Source of the DNA: Acidobacteriota bacterium
GTDB taxonomy: Bacteria > Acidobacteriota > Thermoanaerobaculia > Multivoradales > Multivoraceae
Direction of reading: 5' to 3'
NCBI GenBank assembly: GCA_011525365.1
Contig: WTGQ01000002.1
Coordinates: forward strand, 62,001 to 126,000
Length of the DNA stretch: 64,000 nucleotides
The notes under the pieces: model-generated
The model's database searches: none
Seen by the model: only the letters and a program-made list of their open reading frames with translations
What the model was told of the DNA's origin: nothing
Translations under genes and position numbers: made by a program
Shown: positions 1 through 6,396 of the stretch, piece after piece
How positions within the stretch are numbered: the stretch's first letter is position 1
How the letters are laid out: each line of letters begins with the position of its first letter

Positions 1-1
1 C

Positions 2-547
2 TTCATGGGCGGCAAGGACTTCGATGCGCAGATCTACGGCGCGGAACCGCACCCGGAGAACGACGAGCACGACGAGATGCGCGACCGGGTCGAGCTGGCG
101 ATCGGCCGCGCCGCGCTCGAACGCCGGATGCCGATCCTGGGGATCTGCCGCGGCTTCCAGCTCCTCAACATCCTCTACGGCGGCGACCTGGAACAGCACC
201 TGGGCGACCGGCTCGACATGAAGCCCCACCGCGACGTGCTGGGCGAGTTCACGCGGCACATGGTGACGATCGAGCCGGGGACGCACCTGGCGGCGGCGAT
301 GGAGGCGGGCGTGGAGGAGGGTGAGGTCGAGATCGCTTCGCACCATCACCAGGGCGCCGGCCGGCTGGGCGAGGGTCTGCGGGTGGCCGCCACGGCGCCG
401 GACGGCGTGATCGAGGCGCTGGAGGACCCCCGGCTTCCGTTCTGTCTCGGCGTGCAGTGGCATCCCGAGGTCACCGCGCCGGAGGACGGCGGCCGGCTGT
501 TCCGCGCCCTGGTCGACTTCTGCTCATCCCATCCATCAACTGCCTGA
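2..547 (+). CDS. Gamma-glutamyl-GABA hydrolase-like class I amidotransferase (PuuD family), 5'-truncated
   Basis: This is a peptidase C26 / PuuD-type glutamine amidotransferase fold, a family that hydrolyses gamma-glutamyl amides such as gamma-glutamyl-GABA. The reading frame is open to the window edge, so the real start lies upstream; the first Met seen, at base 5, falls in mid-domain. The nucleophile motif GICRGFQLLN puts Cys near residue 48 of the visible part. The HHHQ stretch and the C-terminal QWHPE motif supply the catalytic His-Glu. It ends 12 bases before the FAH-family gene and is probably co-transcribed with it. The substrate cannot be told from sequence; linkage to ring-cleavage genes may mean a gamma-glutamylated intermediate, which is inference. 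Confidence 0.8.
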   Translation, partial: FMGGKDFDAQIYGAEPHPENDEHDEMRDRVELAIGRAALERRMPILGICRGFQLLNILYGGDLEQHLGDRLDMKPHRDVLGEFTRHMVTIEPGTHLAAAMEAGVEEGEVEIASHHHQGAGRLGEGLRVAATAPDGVIEALEDPRLPFCLGVQWHPEVTAPEDGGRLFRALVDFCSSHPSTA

Positions 548-559
548 GGGCGAACCGCG

Positions 560-1351
560 ATGAGACACGAGCGCCGAGCCGACGACGGCACCTGGCTGCC
601 TCCGATCGATCCGCCGTCGAAGATCATCGGCGTCCACCTGAGCTACCGCTCGCGCTGCGTCGAGTACCAGATGGAGCGCATCCCGGAGGTGCCGTCCTAC
701 TTCATGAAGCCCACCTCGTCGCTGAGCGCCCACGAGGCGCCGGTGGCGCGGCCGCGCGGCTGCCGCTTCCTGAACTACGAAGGGGAGTTCGCGGTCGTCA
801 TCGGCCGGCGGGCGACCGGCGTGGCGATCGAGGAGGCGCTCGACTACGTGCGTGGCTACACGCTGGTCAACGACTTCGGCATCCACGACTTCCGGCACGC
901 GGACCGCGGTTCGATGCTGCGGGTCAAGGGCCAGGACGGCTTCGGGCCGATGGGTCCGGCGCTGGTCGACGCCGGCGACGTCGACCCGAACGACCTGACG
1001 CTCCGCACCCTGGTCAACGGCGAGGTGGTGCAGGAGGGGAACACGGGCGAGGACCTCCTGTTCTCGTTCGCCTACCAGGTCGCCGACCTGAGCCGGCTGA
1101 TCACGCTCGAACCCGGCGACGTCATCATGACCGGCACGCCGGCGAACTCGCGGCCGGTCGAGCCGGGCGACGTAGTCGAAGTGCAGTGCGACGGGATCGG
1201 CACCCTGCGCAACCCGATCGTCGAGCTGGACCGGGACCTGCAGCCGGTCGGCGAGCAGCCCCAGGTGACCGGCAACACGCTCCACGTCGCGCTCTGCGTG
1301 CCGGAGGCCGAGGCCGAGGTCGTCGCGGCGGCCGAGGCGGCGGGCTCGTGA
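560..1351 (+). CDS. Fumarylacetoacetate hydrolase family protein
   Basis: The 263-residue product is a cytosolic FAH-fold enzyme. The family includes fumarylacetoacetases, HpaG-type isomerase/decarboxylases and 2-oxopent-4-enoate-related hydratases, all dependent on a divalent metal. Visible signatures are the NYEGEFAVVIG segment, which carries the Glu-x-Glu metal ligands, GYTLVNDFG with the third acidic ligand, and the MTGTPANS motif near the C-terminus. The stop overlaps the GTG start of the next gene in GTGA. Beside an extradiol dioxygenase and an aldehyde dehydrogenase it most likely handles the ring-cleaved acid, as HpaG does. Which of the FAH reactions it catalyses is not decided by sequence. 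Confidence 0.82.
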   Translation: MRHERRADDGTWLPPIDPPSKIIGVHLSYRSRCVEYQMERIPEVPSYFMKPTSSLSAHEAPVARPRGCRFLNYEGEFAVVIGRRATGVAIEEALDYVRGYTLVNDFGIHDFRHADRGSMLRVKGQDGFGPMGPALVDAGDVDPNDLTLRTLVNGEVVQEGNTGEDLLFSFAYQVADLSRLITLEPGDVIMTGTPANSRPVEPGDVVEVQCDGIGTLRNPIVELDRDLQPVGEQPQVTGNTLHVALCVPEAEAEVVAAAEAAGS

Positions 1352-2535
1352 CGGCCGCGCGTGTCGACGTGGAGGTCGTCTCCGTTCCGACAGGCCACCT
1401 GATCGGCGGCCGGCGGGTCGGCGGCGACGCCGGCTTCGAGGTCCGTTCGCCGATCGACTGGGAACGGAAGCTGGCCGAGCTGCCCGAGGCGGGGGAGGCG
1501 GAGGTCGACGCCGCCGTCGACGCCGCGCGCGGGGCTTTCCCGGACTGGGCGGCGCTGGGACCGGAGGGGCGCGCGCCGTACCTGCTGCGCCTGGCCGCCG
1601 GGGTCGAGCGGCGGGCCGCCGAGATCGCCCAGGTCGAGACGGTCGACAACGGGTCGCTGCTGGAGGCGATGCGCGAGCGGGTGATCCCGCGCGGCGGCAT
1701 GAACTTCCGCTTCTTCGCCGAGTACGCGGTCTCGCGCCTGGCGGAGTCGCCCCGCACCCTGCATGGCGGCGAGCGGAACACGGTCCGGCACGACCCGGCC
1801 GGCGTCGTCGCCGTGTCGACGCCGTGGAACGCGCCCTTCATGCTGGCGACCTGGCGGGTCGGCCCGGCGCTCGCCGCGGGCAACACCGTCGTCCTCAAGC
1901 CGCCGGAGTGGGCGCCGCTGACCTGCTCGCTGCTCGGCGACCTGGCGGACGAGGCGGGGCTGCCGCCCGGTGTGCTCAACATCGTCCACGGCGGGCCGGA
2001 GACCGGCGCGATGCTGACCGGTCACGCCGGCGTCGACCGGATCGCCTTCACCGGCTCGCCGGCGACCGCGCGCACGGTCGGCGCCGCGGCCGCGGCGGAA
2101 CTGACGCCCGTTTCCTTCGAGCTCGGCGGCAAGGGCAGCGGCGGTCTCTACTACCCGCCGACCCTGTTCGCCGACGTGCCGGCCGGCGCCGACATCCTGC
2201 GCGAGGAGGTGTTCGGACCGGTGCTGACCCTGCAGACGTTCGAGGATGACGAGGAGGCGATCGCCCTGTCCGAGTCGACCGACTACGGGCTCGCCGCGAT
2301 GATCTTCACCGGCGACGAGTCCCGCGCGGGCCGGCTCTCGCGCCGGATCAGCGCCGGCACGATCTGGGTCAACTGCTTCTACGTCCGCGACCTGGAGACT
2401 CCGTTCGGCGGCACGAAACACTCCGGCATCGGCCGCGAGGGCGGGCGTCACTCGTTCGACTTCTACTGCGACGTGAAGACGGTCTGCGAACGCACTGCCG
2501 CGTTCGCGGCCACGGGGACAGGAGGTGGCTCGTGA
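1348..2535 (+). CDS. Aldehyde dehydrogenase family protein with internal in-frame deletion of the catalytic segment
   Basis: The start is the GTG inside the GTGA overlap with the preceding stop, giving 395 residues against the usual 480 to 500. The N-terminal NAD-binding half is normal (STPWNAPFML, AGNTVVLKPPEWAP, FTGSPATA) and so is the C-terminal oligomerisation half (REEVFGPVL, PFGGTKHSGIGREGG). In the middle, the general-base motif FELGGK near base 2130 runs directly into GGLYYPPTLF. The approximately 110 residues that normally lie between them, including the nucleophile Cys, are absent. The frame is intact, so this is a clean deletion rather than a frameshift. The intact ancestor would fit a hydroxymuconate-semialdehyde dehydrogenase in this operon; this form should be inactive in the classical reaction. 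Confidence 0.8.
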   Translation: MTAARVDVEVVSVPTGHLIGGRRVGGDAGFEVRSPIDWERKLAELPEAGEAEVDAAVDAARGAFPDWAALGPEGRAPYLLRLAAGVERRAAEIAQVETVDNGSLLEAMRERVIPRGGMNFRFFAEYAVSRLAESPRTLHGGERNTVRHDPAGVVAVSTPWNAPFMLATWRVGPALAAGNTVVLKPPEWAPLTCSLLGDLADEAGLPPGVLNIVHGGPETGAMLTGHAGVDRIAFTGSPATARTVGAAAAAELTPVSFELGGKGSGGLYYPPTLFADVPAGADILREEVFGPVLTLQTFEDDEEAIALSESTDYGLAAMIFTGDESRAGRLSRRISAGTIWVNCFYVRDLETPFGGTKHSGIGREGGRHSFDFYCDVKTVCERTAAFAATGTGGGS

Positions 2536-3443
2536 TTCGCGGCATCCACCACGTCGGCCTCACCGTCACCGATGTCGCCGAGGCCTCGGCTCGCTGGCGG
2601 CGTCTGCTCGGACTGAGCCCGGCCGCGGAAGACGGCGCCCTGCTTCGTTGCGCCTACGAGGACTTCTGCGTCCGCCTGACCGCCGGCGAGAGCGGCTGCG
2701 TCGACTACATCGCCTACGAACTCGAAGCCGGCGTGCCCCTGGCCGAGGCCGGCGACCGGTTGTCCGACGCCGGAACGCTCGCCGTGCCGTTCGAGCTGCC
2801 GGCGGGCCGGTTCGGGCTGCGCACCGCCGACCCGGACGGCAACGGCGTGGCCGTCGTCGAGCACGTCGCCCCGGACGATCCGCGTCCCGACGTCTGCAAG
2901 CACTCGGACGCCCTGCCTGGATTTCATCCGCGCCGGCTCCAGCACGTGAACTACCTCACCGCCGACACCCGGCGCGCCGTCGACTGGTACGTCGAGGCCC
3001 TCGGCCTCAAGATCACCGACTGGATCGGCGACGACGCCTGCTGGCTCCACGCCGACCGCGACCACCACGTGCTCGCCTTCCTGGACAAGGGCTACGCCCA
3101 CATCCACCACGTCGCCTTCGAGCTGACCGACTGGGGCGAGATGCGGGTCGGCCTCGATCACCTGGCGGCCCACCGGCGGCCGATCGTCTGGGGGCCCGGC
3201 CGCCACGGCATGGCCCGGAACCTGTTCGCCTACTGGCGGATGCCCGAGGAGGACACCTTCATCGAGTTCTTCGCCGACATGGAAGTCCTCGGCCCGAACC
3301 ACCAGGTCCGCCACTTCCCGGACGACGCCTTCGCCTCGAACACCTGGGGCCAACTGCCCCCGCGGTCCTACTTCCGCTTCGACGAAGAGGCGATCCGCGC
3401 CGAGTGGGAGCAGTCCCAGCAACTGGGCGATCCGCTCTCGTAG
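2532..3443 (+). CDS. Extradiol ring-cleavage dioxygenase, VOC family (catechol 2,3-dioxygenase-like)
   Basis: The 303-residue protein has two vicinal-oxygen-chelate modules: a degenerate N-terminal copy from about residue 5 and a metal-binding copy from about residue 136. The Fe(II) ligands of type I extradiol dioxygenases are visible as H138 (LQHVNYLT), H193 (IHHVAF) and E245 (FIEFFAD). It would open a catechol-type ring next to the diol, forming a semialdehyde. The GTG start overlaps the stop of the aldehyde dehydrogenase in GTGA, and AGGAGG lies a few bases upstream. With the FAH protein and the aldehyde dehydrogenase it resembles a homoprotocatechuate or catechol meta-pathway; the true substrate is unknown. 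Confidence 0.85.
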   Translation: MIRGIHHVGLTVTDVAEASARWRRLLGLSPAAEDGALLRCAYEDFCVRLTAGESGCVDYIAYELEAGVPLAEAGDRLSDAGTLAVPFELPAGRFGLRTADPDGNGVAVVEHVAPDDPRPDVCKHSDALPGFHPRRLQHVNYLTADTRRAVDWYVEALGLKITDWIGDDACWLHADRDHHVLAFLDKGYAHIHHVAFELTDWGEMRVGLDHLAAHRRPIVWGPGRHGMARNLFAYWRMPEEDTFIEFFADMEVLGPNHQVRHFPDDAFASNTWGQLPPRSYFRFDEEAIRAEWEQSQQLGDPLS

Positions 3444-3462
3444 CAGGCTACGTAGGATTCAC

Positions 3463-4980
3463 ATGCCCATGCAGCCCACTCGACGCGACCTTCTGGCCAG
3501 GAGCGCCTCCGTGGCCGCCGTGGCCGCGCTGCCGACGCTCCGCACGGCCTTCGGCCAGACCGCTCCGGCCGACGAAGGCCCCGGCGCCACCGACCTTCAG
3601 CGCGACCTCGAAGAGGCGATCGCGCGTCACCGGGTCGTCGGCGCGAGCGCGGCCGTCTACCACCGCGGCCAGATCGAGACCGCCACGACCGGGATCCTGA
3701 ACGTGACCACCGGCGTCGACGTCACCCCCGAAACGGTGATGCACATCGGCTCGATCACCAAGACCCTGAACACGACCCTGGTCATGCAACTCGTCGACGA
3801 GGGTCTGGTCGACCTCAACGCGCCGGTGCTCGAGTACCTGCCCGACTTCGCGGTCGCCGACCCGGACGCGACCCGGGCGATCAAGGTCGGCATGCTGCTC
3901 AACCACACGAGCGGCATCGACGGCGAGATGATCCCGGACCACGGCCCCGACCAGGAGGCCATCCGCCAGGCGGTGGAGCGGGCCCGCGATCTCGGTCAAC
4001 TGTTCGCTCCCGGCAAGGACTGCTCGTACTGCAACACGGCGATGGTGGTCGCCGGCCACGTCGCCGAGCGGGTGCTCGGGGACAGTTGGTACAACCTGAT
4101 CGAGGACCGCATCTTCGGCCGTCTCGGCCTCGAGCACTCCGTCGTGCAACCGCAGGACGCCCTGCTCCACCGCGCCTCCGTCGGCCACTTCCTCGACCCG
4201 GCCACCGGCACGCAGCAGAGGACGTCGCAGGCCTTCCTGCCGCTGAGCTTCGCTCCGGCGGGCTCCACCGCCATGATGTCGGCGCCCGACCTCCTTGCTT
4301 TCGTCGCCGCACACCTCCGCGGCGGAGAGGGACTGAACGGTGAGCGCCTGCTCTCGGAGGAGAGTTCGAAGGCGATGCGCACCGGCACCGCGGCGGTCCA
4401 GGGGATCGGCGCTGTTCGCTCCTTCGGCCTCGGCTTCATGCTCGGGCCCAACGGCGACTTCGGCCATGGCGGTGGCGGCCCGGGCATCCTCTCCTGGTTC
4501 TCGGCGCACGAGGAGTCCGACTTCGCGATGGTCGTCCTGACCAACTCGGCGCACGGCGGGCTGGTCGCCTTCGAGCTCGTGAACGCCTGGATGAAGAAGG
4601 CCTCCGGCTTCGAGCCGCTGGCGCCGCAGCGGTTCCCGGCGCTCGACATCGACATCGATTCGCGGCTCTACGCCGGTGTCTACGAGGACGTCGCCGCCGA
4701 GCACACGATCACCGAGCGCGACGGCCGTCTGAGCGTCAGTTCACGCGCCAAGGTCGCCTTCTACGACACGACCTCGACCGACCCGACGCCGACCCTCCCG
4801 CTAGATCCGGTGGGCGAGCACTCCTTCGTCGTCGCCCTGCCGGAGGCGATCGCGGCTACGGCGCCGCAGACGCTTCTGTCGTTCGTCAATCCGCTTGCCG
4901 ACGGACGGATGCGGCATGTGTCGACGGGTGGACGGCTCTACCTGAGGCGAAGCGACGTCTCGTTGGGTGTCAGCGGATAG
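3463..4980 (+). CDS. Tat-exported serine hydrolase of the beta-lactamase / penicillin-binding family (class C-like)
   Basis: The 505-residue product starts with a twin-arginine signal (TRRDLLARSA, then a hydrophobic run and a cleavage-like site at FGQT), so it is probably periplasmic. The beta-lactamase fold is shown by SITK (SxxK nucleophile and lysine, about residue 103), SYCN (YxN) and GHGGGG near residue 330. A C-terminal region of about 130 residues resembles the lipocalin-like tail often seen in this family. Members include esterases, DD-peptidases and amide hydrolases, so resistance to beta-lactams should not be assumed. The last 43 bases overlap the convergent vapC gene. Confidence 0.82.
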   Translation: MPMQPTRRDLLARSASVAAVAALPTLRTAFGQTAPADEGPGATDLQRDLEEAIARHRVVGASAAVYHRGQIETATTGILNVTTGVDVTPETVMHIGSITKTLNTTLVMQLVDEGLVDLNAPVLEYLPDFAVADPDATRAIKVGMLLNHTSGIDGEMIPDHGPDQEAIRQAVERARDLGQLFAPGKDCSYCNTAMVVAGHVAERVLGDSWYNLIEDRIFGRLGLEHSVVQPQDALLHRASVGHFLDPATGTQQRTSQAFLPLSFAPAGSTAMMSAPDLLAFVAAHLRGGEGLNGERLLSEESSKAMRTGTAAVQGIGAVRSFGLGFMLGPNGDFGHGGGGPGILSWFSAHEESDFAMVVLTNSAHGGLVAFELVNAWMKKASGFEPLAPQRFPALDIDIDSRLYAGVYEDVAAEHTITERDGRLSVSSRAKVAFYDTTSTDPTPTLPLDPVGEHSFVVALPEAIAATAPQTLLSFVNPLADGRMRHVSTGGRLYLRRSDVSLGVSG

Positions 4981-5396
4981 TGACAGGTCACTCCCGGAAA
5001 ACGCCGGAAGTCGTGATCCGCGGTGTGAATCTCGCCTCGGTGGGTTCGAGCGAGTGCGGCGATCTGTGCGTCCGTGACGAGGTCACCGCCGGCGGAGCCG
5101 GCCTCCGCGAGAAGGTCCACGACATGTCGCACGTGGTCCTCGCCTGGCAGCAGGAGGCGCGTGACGGGGTGGGCGATCCACTCCTTCACGAGGTCGCCGG
5201 CGGTGTCGAGTGAGAGCGGTTCGCGGAAGACGCGACGGTTAGTGCTGACTCGCAGGAAGGCGAACAGGACGGGCTGACAGAGCCCGACCGGCACCGAGCC
5301 GCTCAGGCAGCCGGTCCACCACCTCGTCGCGCGCTCGTGGAACGGACTGGTTGAATCGACGGAGTACAGGAGAAGGTTCGCGTCGGGGACGATCAC
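4938..5396 (-). CDS. vapC: VapC-type PIN-domain toxin
   Basis: The 152-residue protein fits the PIN-domain subfamily of chromosomal VapC toxins, Mg-dependent RNases that cut tRNA or rRNA when freed from antitoxin. The N-terminal PDANLLLYSVD supplies the first catalytic Asp. FAFLRVSTN, LVTDAQIAALA and TADHDFRRFPG are the typical later blocks with the remaining acidic residues. Its ATG shares four bases (ATGA) with the antitoxin stop, the normal layout for translational coupling. The C-terminal 43 bases are antisense to the end of the serine hydrolase gene. No nearby transposase marks it as mobile. Confidence 0.85.
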   Translation of the reverse strand: MIVPDANLLLYSVDSTSPFHERATRWWTGCLSGSVPVGLCQPVLFAFLRVSTNRRVFREPLSLDTAGDLVKEWIAHPVTRLLLPGEDHVRHVVDLLAEAGSAGGDLVTDAQIAALARTHRGEIHTADHDFRRFPGVTCHYPLTPNETSLRLR

Positions 5397-5680
5397 TTCG
5401 GCTCGTTCTGCTCGGGCGTGAGCCGGCGAGTTACCTCAGAGAACGCCTCCGCGTCGAGATCCGCCTCAAGGGCGGACAGCTTGCCCAGGTCGTACCCGGG
5501 TTTGAGGCGCATGGGGAAGCTCCGCTGGACGAACGGAGGACGCGCCGGATCGCCGGCAACTCCCGCCAGCCCCTGCCGGACCGCGTCGTTCAGGGCCTGC
5601 TTGAATGTATGTCCGCGTTGGCGCATCGCCTCGCGCAGCAGGGATTCGGTATCCGCGTCCAGCGTGACGGTGGTTCGCAT
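5393..5680 (-). CDS. vapB: VapB-type ribbon-helix-helix antitoxin
   Basis: The 95-residue protein opens with a ribbon-helix-helix DNA-binding segment (MRTTVTLDADTESLLREAM), then a linker and an acidic C-terminus that would wrap the PIN toxin. Antitoxin precedes toxin with a four-base overlap, the standard order. Upstream are a perfect TTGACA box, a 17-base spacer, CATGAT, and a perfect 12-base palindrome overlapping the -10, consistent with autorepression by the VapBC complex. The predicted transcript would begin at or next to the ATG and no Shine-Dalgarno is visible, so the message may be leaderless. Confidence 0.8.
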   Translation of the reverse strand: MRTTVTLDADTESLLREAMRQRGHTFKQALNDAVRQGLAGVAGDPARPPFVQRSFPMRLKPGYDLGKLSALEADLDAEAFSEVTRRLTPEQNEPK

Positions 5681-5684
5681 GGAG

Positions 5685-5715
5685 GCATCATGATGCTTTC
5701 ACTTTCTGCTGTCAA
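5685..5715 (-). promoter_or_regulatory. vapBC promoter with autoregulatory palindrome
   Basis: On the minus strand TTGACA (5710-5715) is followed by 17 bases and CATGAT (5687-5692). The perfect palindrome GCATCATGATGC (5685-5696) covers the -10. The -35 overlaps the tetR stop codon. The predicted start site falls at about base 5680, the A of the vapB ATG. Confidence 0.6.
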
Positions 5716-6356
5716 GACATAGAGAGTTTACGTTCCGTCGCGGGGGAAACCGGTCCCTCCAGAACGGCCGCCATCGCGTCCAGCAGTGTTTCGAAGAACA
5801 GCTCGGCATCGGGTCCGTCGAAGCTGCCGCCGCTAAGCGCGCGCTGGGCGAGCGCGAGCGCCGCCATCCTGTGCATCAGGTCGAATCGCCGGTCCGCGAG
5901 CGCCCTGGGGATTCGAAGCTGCGCGCGGATGCGCCTCGCCACTTCGCCCACCCCCGCGCCCGTGTAGCGGGTCGCGCCCTCGCGGAGCTCCTCGCCGGGT
6001 AGAAACACGAGCTGCCCGATCACCTTCAGGAAGAGCGCGAACTCCGGATCCCGCCGGGCGACGCGCACCGGAGGCATGACCGCCACCGCGCACAGGCGGC
6101 GCACGTCCTGGGTCCCGCCGGCTTCATCCAGCTCGCGCAGCATGCGCTCCCGCTCTTCCCCGACCTGCGCGCCGCGCTTGACGTACATGGCGTCGATGAG
6201 CCCCTCGCGGCCGCCGAAGTGGTACTGCAGGGCCGATTCGTTGCGTTGGCCCGCTTCGCGCAGGATGGCGCGGGTGGTGGTCGGCCCGACGCCTCGCTCG
6301 GCGAACAGCTTCTCGGCGGAGCGAAGGAGCTTCTCTTGCGTGCTAATGACTTCCAT
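5712..6356 (-). CDS. TetR/AcrR family transcriptional regulator
   Basis: The 214-residue protein has an N-terminal TetR helix-turn-helix (EKLLRSAEKLFAERG, then TTTRAILREAG with the usual ALQYHFGGREGL recognition segment) and a larger all-helical ligand domain with no recognisable ligand signature. Repressors of this family bind short palindromes beside their own gene. It is divergent from the sulfatase/DJ-1 gene with only 40 bases between the starts, and a palindrome sits there, so it probably controls both. The effector is unknown. Confidence 0.85.
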   Translation of the reverse strand: MEVISTQEKLLRSAEKLFAERGVGPTTTRAILREAGQRNESALQYHFGGREGLIDAMYVKRGAQVGEERERMLRELDEAGGTQDVRRLCAVAVMPPVRVARRDPEFALFLKVIGQLVFLPGEELREGATRYTGAGVGEVARRIRAQLRIPRALADRRFDLMHRMAALALAQRALSGGSFDGPDAELFFETLLDAMAAVLEGPVSPATERKLSMS

Positions 6357-6361
6357 CAGAA

Positions 6362-6378
6362 CTAATGATAGACATTAG
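6362..6378. promoter_or_regulatory. Probable TetR operator
   Basis: CTAATG, five bases, CATTAG form a perfect 6+6 inverted repeat in the 40-base gap between the divergent tetR and sulfatase starts. A further half-site-like CTAATGA lies inside the tetR 5' end at about 6342. Spacing and place fit a TetR dimer site. Confidence 0.55.
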
Positions 6379-6396
6379 CAGACGGGGTTCCGAGCC

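Noticed and set aside
457..1347. N-terminal extension of the aldehyde dehydrogenase frame
   Set aside because: It is an Arg/Gly-rich low-complexity shadow of the PuuD and FAH genes; the GTG at 1348 in a GTGA overlap is the natural start.
3463..4980. Calling the serine hydrolase an antibiotic-resistance beta-lactamase
   Set aside because: SxxK/YxN motifs are shared by esterases and DD-peptidases, and nothing else points to resistance.
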